Source of the DNA: Bacillus sp. V2I10
GTDB taxonomy: Bacteria; Bacillota; Bacilli; Bacillales; Bacillaceae
Direction: 5' to 3'
NCBI RefSeq assembly: GCF_030817055.1
Contig: NZ_JAUSYV010000001.1
Coordinates: forward strand, 4,674,001 to 4,738,000
Length of the DNA: 64,000 nt
The notes under the pieces are model-generated. The model was not told the origin of the DNA. It did no database searches and was given only the letters and a program-made list of their open reading frames with translations. The position numbers and the translations under genes are program-made. This document shows positions 32,741 through 41,530 of the stretch, in pieces. The first letter of the stretch is position 1; each line of letters starts with the position of its first letter.

Positions 32741-34660
32741 TCAATAAGCACGCGCTTTTTCAAGATTAGTTTCCTTGTTTTTAAATGCAGTCTTGATGCT
32801 TTCTTTTTCAGAAACTTGAGCTAAACCAACATGCCACCATGAATCGTAACCGTGTGTCATCGTTTTTGGAAGCACTTTAATGTCGATCAGTGTACTTACT
32901 GTTTGCTTTTTCGAGTCAATGACGGCTGCATGAAGTTCATCCATAGTTCTGACGGAGTATGTTTTAACACCATAGCCTTCTGCGGCTTTTGCATAGTCAA
33001 TAGCCATGACCGGACCATCCATTTTTCCCGTTTCAGGGTTTCTTTTTCGAAATTCTGTACCAAAGCTGCCCATTCCGTTTTCCATCTGCAAATTGTTAAT
33101 GCAGCCAAAACCTGAATTATCAAACAGGACAACATTTATTTTCTTCCCTTCCTGCAGGGATGTGACAAGCTCACTATGAAGCATCAAATAGCTGCCATCA
33201 CCAGTCATCGCGTATACTTCCCGGTCCGGCTCGGCAAGCTTAACTCCTAGAGCTCCAGCTATTTCGTAGCCCATGCATGAGTAGCCATATTCCATGTGAT
33301 AGGTGTTGCGTGTTCTGGAAACCCACATACGCTGCATGTCGCCTGGCAGACTGCCGGCTGCCCCAACCACAATCGCATTATCAGCCACCATTTCATTTAA
33401 TGCTCCAAGCACACTTGTCTGTGTCAATTCAGTGCCAAGCGCTTCTTTATATTCAGGCAGCTTTTCATCGAGGTGACCAGCTATTTCCGGTGTGAAGTGA
33501 TCGCCATAAGCAACACCGTATAAGCGGTTCAATTCAATCTGCCAGCCTTGCTTCACATCTTCAATTTCATTTTCATAAGCAGAACGATAGTCTCCTAGTT
33601 TAGCTGCAATGGCTTCAAGTCCGGCTTTTGCATCAGCGACTACTTTTACTGCATCAAGTTTTGCTGCATGGAATTCTGAAACGTTTATCGTAAGTACGTC
33701 AGCCTTTCCAAACAACTGCTTAGACGCTGTTGTAAAATCAGTAAAACGCGTACCGACCCCAATAATCAGGTCTGCTTCTTTTGCCAGTGTGTTAGCAGCC
33801 GAGTTACCAGTTACGCCGAGTCCGCCCAAATTGAGCGGATGATTACTTTCCACACCGCTTTTGCCAGCCTGGGTTTCACCAAATGGGATATGAAACGTTT
33901 CTGCAAATTTCACTAAAGTGTCAGCTGCTTCAGAATAACGGACGCCTCCGCCCAAAATCAGCAATGGCTTTTTCTTTAACTGAATAAGTTTCACGGCATC
34001 CTGCACACTTTCAGCAGATGGAAGCCTGCGGTCAATCCGATGAATACGTTTTTTGAAAAAGCTTTGAGGGAAATCCCATGCCTCGCCCTGTACATCCTGC
34101 GGAAGTGCAATCGTGACAGCGCCTGTATCTGCTGCATTCGTCAATACACGCATCGCATTCAGCATCGCAGACATAAGCTGTTCTGGCCGGCTGACGCGAT
34201 CCCAATATTTACTTACAGTCCGGAATGCATCATTTGTTGAAATGGATAAATCGTGGGTTTGTTCGATCTGCTGAAGCACTGGATCTGGCTGGCGTGTTGC
34301 GAAAACATCACCGGGTAATAATAGAACCGGAATATTATTCGCTGTAGCAGCAGCGGCAGAAGTGACCATGTTTGCTGCTCCAGGTCCAACAGATGAAGTG
34401 CATGCCATGATCTGTTTCCGATGTTTCTGTTTAGCAAACGCCATCGCAGCATTAGCCATTCCCTGTTCATTTCGTCCCTGATATACTTCCAATTCTCCTG
34501 GATTTTCTTCTAGTGCCTGGCCAAGTCCAAGCACATTCCCGTGGCCGAAAATAGTAAAAATCCCTTTAATAAAACGTTCCTGTTTTCCATCAAATTCTAT
34601 ATACTGTTCATTTAAAAATTTCACGAGTGCCTGTGCAGTTGTCAATTGTATCGTATCCAC
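32741..34660 (-). CDS. iolD: 3D-trihydroxycyclohexane-1,2-dione hydrolase
   Basis: A 639-residue thiamine diphosphate enzyme that opens the ring to 5-deoxy-D-glucuronate. It shows the N-terminal pyrimidine-binding region with FGHGNVLGLGQALEE and NEQGMANAAMAFAKQ (catalytic Glu region), a central domain LLILGGGVRYSEA, and the TPP-binding region MTGDGSYLMLHSE followed by VVLFDNSGFGCIN. I prefer the GTG at 34660 (VDTIQLTTAQAL), preceded by AGAGAGGAG, over an upstream in-frame start. It is separated from iolA by a stem-loop that may reduce read-through. Confidence 0.93.
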   Translation of the reverse strand: MDTIQLTTAQALVKFLNEQYIEFDGKQERFIKGIFTIFGHGNVLGLGQALEENPGELEVYQGRNEQGMANAAMAFAKQKHRKQIMACTSSVGPGAANMVTSAAAATANNIPVLLLPGDVFATRQPDPVLQQIEQTHDLSISTNDAFRTVSKYWDRVSRPEQLMSAMLNAMRVLTNAADTGAVTIALPQDVQGEAWDFPQSFFKKRIHRIDRRLPSAESVQDAVKLIQLKKKPLLILGGGVRYSEAADTLVKFAETFHIPFGETQAGKSGVESNHPLNLGGLGVTGNSAANTLAKEADLIIGVGTRFTDFTTASKQLFGKADVLTINVSEFHAAKLDAVKVVADAKAGLEAIAAKLGDYRSAYENEIEDVKQGWQIELNRLYGVAYGDHFTPEIAGHLDEKLPEYKEALGTELTQTSVLGALNEMVADNAIVVGAAGSLPGDMQRMWVSRTRNTYHMEYGYSCMGYEIAGALGVKLAEPDREVYAMTGDGSYLMLHSELVTSLQEGKKINVVLFDNSGFGCINNLQMENGMGSFGTEFRKRNPETGKMDGPVMAIDYAKAAEGYGVKTYSVRTMDELHAAVIDSKKQTVSTLIDIKVLPKTMTHGYDSWWHVGLAQVSEKESIKTAFKNKETNLEKARAY

Positions 34661-34744
34661 TGATAACTCTCCTCTCTCATTAAGAAACACACATGATTTG
34701 TCTGAAAAAGAATATTTCCTGAAACCTTCCTAGTGCAAAATGAA

Positions 34745-34780
34745 AAAGGGAAGCGGCACTCGGTCCCACCACTTCCCTTT
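34745..34780 (-). terminator. Stem-loop between iolA and iolD
   Basis: AAAGGGAAG and CTTCCCTTT form a stem followed on the minus strand by TTTCATTTTG. It lies directly after iolA inside the cluster, so it probably acts as a partial terminator or mRNA-stability element. Confidence 0.6.
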
Positions 34781-34785
34781 AATCC

Positions 34786-36249
34786 TTACTTCACGAAACG
34801 AGCTGTAACCATTTTCTTTCTTGTGTAAAATTCGACACCATCCGTACCATTTGCATGAAGGTCGCCGTAGAATGAATCTTTATTGCCTGAGAATGGAAAG
34901 AATGCCATTGGTGCTGGAACACCAACATTCACACCTAGCATGCCTGCATCAATGGTTTCACGGAACTGGCGGATGGCATATGCACTGTCTGTATAAATGC
35001 ATGCCCCATTTGCAAATGGTGAAGCATTTGCTACATCAATCGCTTCTGTTAAATCTTTTACGCGTACGATCGAAAGAACCGGCGCAAATACTTCATCCTG
35101 CCAAATTTTCATTTCTTGTGTGACATGATCAAAAATTGTAGGTCCAACAAAGTAACCTTTACCGTTTGCCGCTTCGTCGCCTCGACCATCACGAACAAGC
35201 GTTGCTCCTTGCTTGACACCAGATTCGATATAGCCAAGTGTACGTTCTTTATGAGATTCACGGATAACCGGTCCTAAGAATACGCCTTCATCCAGTCCAT
35301 TTCCGATTGTGATCTCATCAGCAGCTTTGTTAAGCTTTTCGATCAGCTCATCAGCGATCGGCTCTTCGACTGCTACAACAGCCGCTGCCATACAGCGTTC
35401 ACCTGCTGAACCAAAAGCGGCACTTGTAATTTGTGTTACTGCTGCATCAATGTTTGCATCTTTTAATACAATTGAATGGTTTTTGGCTCCTGCCAATGCT
35501 TGAACACGTTTTAAGTTTGCAGTACCTGTTTTATAGACGTATTCTGCAACAGGCTGAGAACCGACAAACGAAATAGCTTTTACATGCTTGTGCTCTAAAA
35601 TGCCGTTAACTACGTCATGTGCACCATTCACGATATTTAATACACCTTTAGGAAGGCCTGCTTCTTCAAATAATTCTGCAAGACGTACTGCAAGAAGCGG
35701 CGTTCGTTCAGATGGCTTCAAAACGAATGTATTGCCGCAAGCAATTGCAAGCGGGAACATCCAGCAAGGAACCATCATTGGAAAGTTGAATGGTGTGATT
35801 CCGCCGACTACCCCGATTGGATAGCGATACATACCAGATTCGATGTTTGTCGCAATATCAGGAAGCTGTTTACCCATCATTAATGTAGGTGCACCTGCAG
35901 CAAATTCAACACACTCAATGCCGCGAAGCACCTCCCCGTGTGCTTCTTGAAAGCTTTTTCCGTTTTCAATTGTTATAAGCTTTGCAAGCTCATCCCACTT
36001 CTCTACAAGGAGCTGCTGATATTTAAAAAGAATACGCGCGCGTTTTGGAACGGATGTCTGGGACCATGTTTTAAACGTTTCATTTGCAGCTTGCACAGCA
36101 CGGTCCACATCTTCTTTTGTAGAAAGAGGTACTATAGCAAGTTCTTCACCTGTTGCTGGGTTATAGACGATTTCTGTTTTTTCAGAAGCTGACTCTACCC
36201 ATTCTCCGCCAATATAGTTTTTTAACGTTTTTACTGTTGTTTGCGTCAT
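34786..36249 (-). CDS. iolA: Methylmalonate-semialdehyde dehydrogenase (CoA-acylating)
   Basis: A 487-residue aldehyde dehydrogenase that converts malonate semialdehyde to acetyl-CoA, the final step of inositol breakdown (also methylmalonate semialdehyde to propionyl-CoA). The N-terminus KTLKNYIGGEWVESASEKTE and the NAD-binding part GGITPFNFPMMVPCWMFPLA are typical. The catalytic Cys is in SAAFGSAGERCMAAAVV, near residue 285. A Ser-rich C-terminal motif GNKDSFYGDLHANG is also family-typical. The length matches IolA/MmsA (487). A strong ribosome binding site (GGGAGAATATAAA) precedes the ATG. Confidence 0.94.
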   Translation of the reverse strand: MTQTTVKTLKNYIGGEWVESASEKTEIVYNPATGEELAIVPLSTKEDVDRAVQAANETFKTWSQTSVPKRARILFKYQQLLVEKWDELAKLITIENGKSFQEAHGEVLRGIECVEFAAGAPTLMMGKQLPDIATNIESGMYRYPIGVVGGITPFNFPMMVPCWMFPLAIACGNTFVLKPSERTPLLAVRLAELFEEAGLPKGVLNIVNGAHDVVNGILEHKHVKAISFVGSQPVAEYVYKTGTANLKRVQALAGAKNHSIVLKDANIDAAVTQITSAAFGSAGERCMAAAVVAVEEPIADELIEKLNKAADEITIGNGLDEGVFLGPVIRESHKERTLGYIESGVKQGATLVRDGRGDEAANGKGYFVGPTIFDHVTQEMKIWQDEVFAPVLSIVRVKDLTEAIDVANASPFANGACIYTDSAYAIRQFRETIDAGMLGVNVGVPAPMAFFPFSGNKDSFYGDLHANGTDGVEFYTRKKMVTARFVK

Positions 36250-36250
36250 T

Positions 36251-37273
36251 TTATATTCTCCCTTTCTTTACCTGAACTGGTTCGTAAACTGCTGTTTCCA
36301 TCTGATCGATCAGCTCTTCCTTTGTCGGCATGGCATCTGAGCAGCTGTGGCGGGAAATAACAATTGATGCCGAGGCACTGCCCATCTTCATCGCTTCCGA
36401 TACGTCTTTTCCATTCATTAGGCCGTAAATGAAAGCAGATGCATAAGAGTCGCCTGCACCGAACGTTTTCAGAACATTCGTCCTGAAAATTCCGCTTCTA
36501 TGTGATTCATTGTCTTTTGTATAGGCAATGGATCCTGCACCGCCATGTTTAATGACAACAAGATCTGCACGGTATGAGAACCAGCGGGACGCTGTATAAT
36601 GGTCATCTGATTCATCGATATTCAACAATTTTTCCATCATATCGAACTCTTCACGAGTCCCGATAATGACGTCGCATTTTTCAGCAGCCAAGTTATAATA
36701 AACAGCTGTTTCAGATTCGTCCGTCCATGTATACGGGCGGTAATCAAGATCAAAGAAAACCGTTACTTTATGTTTAATCGCATATTCGAGCGCCAAAAAT
36801 ACCGCTTCACGAGATGGACTTTTCGCTAGGGCTGTTCCTGAAATTAAAAGAGCTTTTGATTGTTTAATATAATCCTCTTCTACTTCAGAAGGGTGAAGCT
36901 TCAAGTCTGCGACATTGTCACGGTACAGCAAAATACTGCATTCAGCCGGACTTTTTATCTCAGTAAAAGCAAGGCCTGTGACAGCACCTGTTTGATCAAC
37001 TGTGACGCCCTTTGTATCGATGTGGTTTTTCTCTAAGTAATTTGTGATAAAACGGCCCATTTGGTCATCAGCAACTTTGCCGATAAATCCCGTTTTTTGA
37101 CCTAATCTAGCAGAACCAATCGCAATATTGGCTGGGGAACCGCCGACATATTTGGTAAATGTGCTCGTTTCTTCCATTGGACGATTTGTTTCATTGGAGT
37201 TTAAGTCAATACAAAGCCTGCCGACAGCAATAATATCAAGGGGTCTATCCTTTACAAATTTGAGCGGGTTCAT
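36251..37273 (-). CDS. iolC: 5-dehydro-2-deoxygluconokinase
   Basis: A 340-residue PfkB-family sugar kinase phosphorylating 2-deoxy-5-keto-D-gluconate. The N-terminal PfkB signature lies around FTKYVGGSPANIAIGSARLG, and the C-terminal signature KTFGAGDSYASAFIYGLMNG contains the catalytic Asp of GAGDS. The ATG at 37273 follows GGAAGGAAGG; a TTG 21 bp upstream is less likely. It lies one base before iolA and directly after iolG, clearly co-transcribed. Its product is the substrate of the aldolase that is truncated in this cluster. Confidence 0.93.
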   Translation of the reverse strand: MNPLKFVKDRPLDIIAVGRLCIDLNSNETNRPMEETSTFTKYVGGSPANIAIGSARLGQKTGFIGKVADDQMGRFITNYLEKNHIDTKGVTVDQTGAVTGLAFTEIKSPAECSILLYRDNVADLKLHPSEVEEDYIKQSKALLISGTALAKSPSREAVFLALEYAIKHKVTVFFDLDYRPYTWTDESETAVYYNLAAEKCDVIIGTREEFDMMEKLLNIDESDDHYTASRWFSYRADLVVIKHGGAGSIAYTKDNESHRSGIFRTNVLKTFGAGDSYASAFIYGLMNGKDVSEAMKMGSASASIVISRHSCSDAMPTKEELIDQMETAVYEPVQVKKGRI

Positions 37274-37294
37274 ATGATCCTTCCTTCCGTACAA

Positions 37295-38317
37295 TTAATT
37301 TGCTGCAGTTTGGGCAGCCGGCTTTAATTGAACTGGGGCCCCCGTCTCAAGTGATTGTCTTGCTGCTCTGGCAATACGTTCAGCTTGTAACCCATCAAAG
37401 CCATTGCAGCTCACTTCATGGTTTTCAAGGACTGCAGCAGCAAACTCAGTTACTTCATCGATATATGCTTGAGTGTAACGTTCAAGGAAAAAGTAAAGCG
37501 GCTTCTCTTTCGTTACATTATCAATGGTTGAAACTTCAACTGTTGTTGCCTGATTGTTGTTTACCTGCGCTGCTCCCTTATCACCAAAGATTTCAAGACG
37601 CTGGTCATAACCGTAAACTGCACGGCGGCTATTATCGATTACACCAAGTGCGCCATTTGCAAATTTCAAGGTAATAATAGCTGTATCAATATCGCCTGCC
37701 TCCCCAATCGACGGATCTACAAGCACAGCACCTTGCGCGAAAACTTCCACAACTTCACTGTCCATTACGTAGCGCGCCATATCAAAGTCATGTATGGTCA
37801 TATCCATGAACAGCCCGCCTGATGATTTAATATAATCAACACCTGGCGGCTCTGGATCGCGTGAGGTGATTCTCAAAATGTGAGGTGTTCCGATTTCCCC
37901 CTGTTGAACAAGTGTACGAATTTTTCGAAAGTTCGGATCAAAGCGGCGGTTAAAACCAACCTGCAGCTTTACACCGGCTTTTTCAACAGCAGCAAGTGCT
38001 TCCTCTGTTTCTTCCACCGAGAAGCTGACTGGCTTTTCACAGAAAATATGTTTTCCGGCAGCTGCTGCTTCTTTAATAATGTCTGCATGAGTATTTGTTG
38101 GCGAACAAATAAAGATTGCTTGTATAACAGGATCATTCAGCAATTCATGATAATCAGTTGTTAATACTTCAATCTGCTTATCGGCGGCCCATGTTTCAAG
38201 ATGTTGGGCAGCAACATCCGATACACTTTTAATCCGAATGTGCGGAATTAACCTCAAATTATCAACATGCAATCTCCCGATACGTCCAGCTCCAATGATT
38301 CCCACAGTCAATGTCAT
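37295..38317 (-). CDS. iolG: Inositol 2-dehydrogenase
   Basis: A 340-residue Gfo/Idh/MocA-family NAD-dependent dehydrogenase oxidising myo-inositol to scyllo-inosose. It has the Rossmann motif VGIIGAGRIGRLHVDNL, the EKP motif IFCEKPVSFSVEE and the catalytic Lys/Asp/His set including FMDMTIHDFDMARYVM. AGGGGGAATCGGTCG precedes the ATG. It is the first gene of the iolGCA(D)EJB transcript, and an AAGCGCTT palindrome lies 52 bp upstream. A second similar protein is at 43198-44220, so one of the two may prefer another inositol isomer. Confidence 0.92.
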   Translation of the reverse strand: MTLTVGIIGAGRIGRLHVDNLRLIPHIRIKSVSDVAAQHLETWAADKQIEVLTTDYHELLNDPVIQAIFICSPTNTHADIIKEAAAAGKHIFCEKPVSFSVEETEEALAAVEKAGVKLQVGFNRRFDPNFRKIRTLVQQGEIGTPHILRITSRDPEPPGVDYIKSSGGLFMDMTIHDFDMARYVMDSEVVEVFAQGAVLVDPSIGEAGDIDTAIITLKFANGALGVIDNSRRAVYGYDQRLEIFGDKGAAQVNNNQATTVEVSTIDNVTKEKPLYFFLERYTQAYIDEVTEFAAAVLENHEVSCNGFDGLQAERIARAARQSLETGAPVQLKPAAQTAAN

Positions 38318-38368
38318 CGACCGATTCCCCCTAAATCGTTAATTTTAAATTTTTATAAGCTTTTTTGA

Positions 38369-38381
38369 TTAAGCGCTTTCC
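38369..38381. promoter_or_regulatory. LacI/CcpA-type operator upstream of iolG
   Basis: TTAAGCGCTTTCC contains the palindromic AAGCGCTT core shared with sites at 40502, 43079 and 45283. It is positioned to control iolG. Confidence 0.55.
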
Positions 38382-38443
38382 TGTTGACTGGAAAAAATAC
38401 CGGCCCAAGCCGGCAAGTTAAATCCTTATCTCTTAGCTGCAAT

Positions 38444-39445
38444 TTAATTCAAATCTTTGACAGAATGACGTTCAATCAGTTCTGGTGCAAGCATAATTCT
38501 GTGTCCAGGCATATCTGGATTTTTAATTGATTGCAGCAGCTTTTGAATAGCATAATGTGCCAATTCCTCAATAGGCTGTGCGATTGTAGTTAAACCTGGA
38601 TCTGCTAATTCCGCATGAATCGTATTATCAAAACCAATCACTGATATATCATTTGGAATAGCCACTTTCGCTTTTCTTGCTTCATTAATGAATATTGCTG
38701 CGATTAGATCCGTAGAAGCAAATACCGCAGTGGGTTTAACCGCAGATTTCAATATTTGCCGGGCAGCCGCTTTCGCTTCCTCTATTTTTGATTTTGAATG
38801 TACAACATAGTTTTCATCTAAATGAATTCCCTCATCAGCAAGAGAATGTTTAATGCCCTGTAAACGCAACCGTCCGCTCGCCCGGTTTAATTCTGCAATC
38901 ACAGCAATATTCGTGTGACCTTTATCCAGCAAGTAACGGCCTGCCAGATATCCGCCGCGAACATCATCAGTCGTAACAACGTGAGAAGCAAAAGATGGAT
39001 GATCAATAGAAAACATTAAGAGAGGGATACTCTTGCTTTGGAGTTTTTTAAAAACCTTCCAATCCTTTGGTTCTGTTGCAATAATAATTCCATCAACTTG
39101 TTTTTTTAAAAGCAGCTCTAAATAATCTTGTTCACGTTCTCGCTGATAATCTGTGCTGCATAATATGATGGCATAGCCCGTTTCCCGTGCGTTGTTTTCC
39201 AAAGCCCGGGCTACCTCAGCAAAAAAGGGGTTGGCAATATCAGGAACAAGCACTCCGATTGTAAAAGTTTTCTTACCTGTCAGCGCTGCTGCTACAGTGC
39301 TTGGCTGGTATTCAAGTTCTTGCATGATTTCCAATACTCTATTCCTTGTTTTATTGCTGATCCGTCCTGTATTATTCAACACCTTGGAAACAGTGGCAAT
39401 TGAGACTCCCGCCTTTTCTGCTACATCATAGATTGTGAGCTTCAT
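38444..39445 (-). CDS. LacI-family transcriptional regulator
   Basis: A 333-residue LacI/GalR regulator. The N-terminal helix-turn-helix is LTIYDVAEKAGVSIATVSKV, followed by the hinge helix PSTVAAALTGKKT and a periplasmic-binding-protein-like sensor domain beginning FTIGVLVPDIANPFFAEVAR. GGAGGAG precedes the ATG. It lies between the sugar ABC transporter and iolG, both of which have AAGCGCTT palindromes upstream, so it is the obvious candidate for local control. This replaces the DeoR-type IolR seen in B. subtilis. The effector is unknown; an inositol or a pathway intermediate is likely. Confidence 0.87.
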   Translation of the reverse strand: MKLTIYDVAEKAGVSIATVSKVLNNTGRISNKTRNRVLEIMQELEYQPSTVAAALTGKKTFTIGVLVPDIANPFFAEVARALENNARETGYAIILCSTDYQREREQDYLELLLKKQVDGIIIATEPKDWKVFKKLQSKSIPLLMFSIDHPSFASHVVTTDDVRGGYLAGRYLLDKGHTNIAVIAELNRASGRLRLQGIKHSLADEGIHLDENYVVHSKSKIEEAKAAARQILKSAVKPTAVFASTDLIAAIFINEARKAKVAIPNDISVIGFDNTIHAELADPGLTTIAQPIEELAHYAIQKLLQSIKNPDMPGHRIMLAPELIERHSVKDLN

Positions 39446-39520
39446 GTAATTTCAAACTCCTCCGAATTGTCTTTTTCATTAGTTTAGCATGAAGGAAATT
39501 TGCTGTACCAAATTTAGACC

Positions 39521-40480
39521 TTATTTAGAAATACTCTTTAAAAATTCTAATTTTTCTTCTGCGTTTTCATTTGTAATGATGTCTATTCCGCTGTCTATAC
39601 GCTCTTTGACCTTTTCCCCATTAATTGCTTTCAATGCGTTTTCGACACCTTGATAGCCCATGTTGTAAGGACTTTGTGCAATTGTACCAGCAAGCTTGCC
39701 ATCTAAAATAGATTCAACAGCTTCTTTTGTTCCATCTGTACCGATTACTTTAATATCGTCTCCTTTTGTTTCGACTGCACGTAATACACCTAGTGCCATA
39801 TCATCATTTGCTGCAAAAACACCTTTTACATCCCCATTTTTCTGAAGAATATTTTCCATAACAGACATAGCTTTTGTTTTATCACTATCTCCAGGCTGTT
39901 CAGCGACAACTTCTAGACCTGCTTCTTCAAGTGCTTCTTTCGCACCTTTAATTCGGGCATCTGTAGCAGGATTACCGAGCGCTCCTGAAATTAGTACCAC
40001 TTTATCTCCCTTTTGAAGCATAGAAGCGAGCAATTTTCCGCCTTCTATACCTGCTGTATGGTTTTCTGTACCAATAAAGCTTGTTTTTCCTGCAAACTCG
40101 GCATCTGAATCTATTAGAAGAACTGGTAAATCCGATTGAGATGCAGTTTCTAATACTGGAACAACTGTTTCTGGCTGAGATGGAGCGACTACAATAGCAC
40201 CAGGTGACTGACTTATTTGATCTTCGAGCATATTTACTTGCTGGATCACTTCCGATTCAGCAGATGGCCCAACTACCTTTACATCTACGCCAAGATCTTT
40301 CCCGGCAGCTTTAGCTCCTGCCTCTACATATTTCCAGTAAGGGCTTGATAACGTTTTTAATACGACTGCAACGCTTTCCTCCCCGTTGCCGCTTGCTTCT
40401 TTATCTGCACCGCTGCAGCCTGCAGCAAATGCTATACATGATACTGCCAATACCGTTCCAATCAATTTAAGTTTTTTCAT
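39521..40480 (-). CDS. Sugar ABC transporter substrate-binding lipoprotein (CUT2)
   Basis: A 319-residue RbsB-like binding protein. A lipoprotein signal peptide MKKLKLIGTVLAVSCIAFAAGC ends in the lipobox FAAGC, so the mature protein is anchored at the membrane outer face. The sequence SPYWKYVEAGAKAAGKDLGV and VFAANDDMALGVLRAV match the ribose/inositol-binding subfamily. It lies after the permease and ATPase genes, and an operator-like palindrome precedes it at 40502. Within an iol cluster it probably binds myo-inositol or a relative, comparable to IbpA-type proteins. The substrate is an inference. Confidence 0.88.
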   Translation of the reverse strand: MKKLKLIGTVLAVSCIAFAAGCSGADKEASGNGEESVAVVLKTLSSPYWKYVEAGAKAAGKDLGVDVKVVGPSAESEVIQQVNMLEDQISQSPGAIVVAPSQPETVVPVLETASQSDLPVLLIDSDAEFAGKTSFIGTENHTAGIEGGKLLASMLQKGDKVVLISGALGNPATDARIKGAKEALEEAGLEVVAEQPGDSDKTKAMSVMENILQKNGDVKGVFAANDDMALGVLRAVETKGDDIKVIGTDGTKEAVESILDGKLAGTIAQSPYNMGYQGVENALKAINGEKVKERIDSGIDIITNENAEEKLEFLKSISK

Positions 40481-40501
40481 CTCATTTCCCCCTTTTTAAA
40501 A

Positions 40502-40515
40502 GTAAAGCGCTTAAC
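40502..40515. promoter_or_regulatory. LacI/CcpA-type operator upstream of the binding-protein gene
   Basis: GTAAAGCGCTTAAC, a near-perfect palindrome, lies 21 bp upstream of the start and may give this gene its own regulated expression. Confidence 0.55.
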
Positions 40516-40527
40516 CAAAGAAGAAGT

Positions 40528-41526
40528 TTACCCTTTCTTACTATTGCGCTGACGAAGAACGTCTACATATACGGCGGCGATAATAACAAATCCGATTACT
40601 GCCATTTGGAAATCAGCAGGAACGTTTAAAAGGTTTAGGCCATTACGCAGGACAGCGATAATCATTGCTCCGATTAATGTACCCCAAACAGTCCCAACAC
40701 CTCCCATGAAGCTGGCGCCGCCAATAATAACTGCCGCAATTGCGTCAAGTTCGTATGAAAGTCCAGCAAGAGGAAAAGCAGAGTTAACTCGGCCAACCGT
40801 TACAAGACCTGCAAGCCCCGCCATTAAACCACTGATTGTATACACAATAATTAACACGCGATCGACATTAATACCTGACAGACGAGCAGCTTCCTTGTTG
40901 CCGCCAATGGCGTAAATATAACGCCCTGTCTGTGTTCTCGTTAGGAAAATATGAAAGATGATATATACAACTATAACAAGAAGGAAACTAACTGGAATAG
41001 GACCCACAAATTCACGTCCTATAAATTGAATTAAATATGGGAAACCAGCAATCGGAGCTGCAGCAGTTAAAATTAGCGCAATCCCACGTGCGATGTTCAT
41101 AGTACCAAGTGTAGAAATAAACGGATGCGGCAAACGTAATTTTGTTAATAACAACCCATTTATTAAACCAAATCCAGCACCGACGGCAAGACATACAATA
41201 ATACCCAGGATTGGACTTAAGCCCATGTTAACTGAGACAATTCCCATAACCATAATGGAAACTGCAAGAATGGATCCAACAGACAAGTCAATACCTGCTG
41301 TTAATATTGGAAGAAGCATCCCCATTGCAAGTATGGCATTGATAGAAGATTGTCGGGCAATGTTCATTATATTATTCAATGTTAAAAACTTGTCCGATAA
41401 AAATGTGAGCACTGTAGTTAAAAGGACAAGACCGATAAGCGGTCCAAATTTACTTAAGTAACTCTTTAGCGTCCTGCTTTGTTTTGGTGTATCATTGTCT
41501 GTTTTTTTCAAAACTGCTTCACTCAT
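40528..41526 (-). CDS. Sugar ABC transporter permease (CUT2, RbsC-like)
   Basis: A 332-residue RbsC-like permease with about eight to ten membrane segments and the family motif TAGIDLSVGSILAVS plus GGNKEAARLSGINVDRVLI and AVIIGGASFMGGVGTVWGTL. It forms the membrane channel of the CUT2 importer with the adjacent ATPase. GGAGG before the ATG lies in the last codons of the ATPase gene, so translation is likely coupled. It is suggested to take up inositol from the context, as a substitute for the IolT/IolF symporters. Confidence 0.9.
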   Translation of the reverse strand: MSEAVLKKTDNDTPKQSRTLKSYLSKFGPLIGLVLLTTVLTFLSDKFLTLNNIMNIARQSSINAILAMGMLLPILTAGIDLSVGSILAVSIMVMGIVSVNMGLSPILGIIVCLAVGAGFGLINGLLLTKLRLPHPFISTLGTMNIARGIALILTAAAPIAGFPYLIQFIGREFVGPIPVSFLLVIVVYIIFHIFLTRTQTGRYIYAIGGNKEAARLSGINVDRVLIIVYTISGLMAGLAGLVTVGRVNSAFPLAGLSYELDAIAAVIIGGASFMGGVGTVWGTLIGAMIIAVLRNGLNLLNVPADFQMAVIGFVIIAAVYVDVLRQRNSKKG

Positions 41527-41530
41527 TATA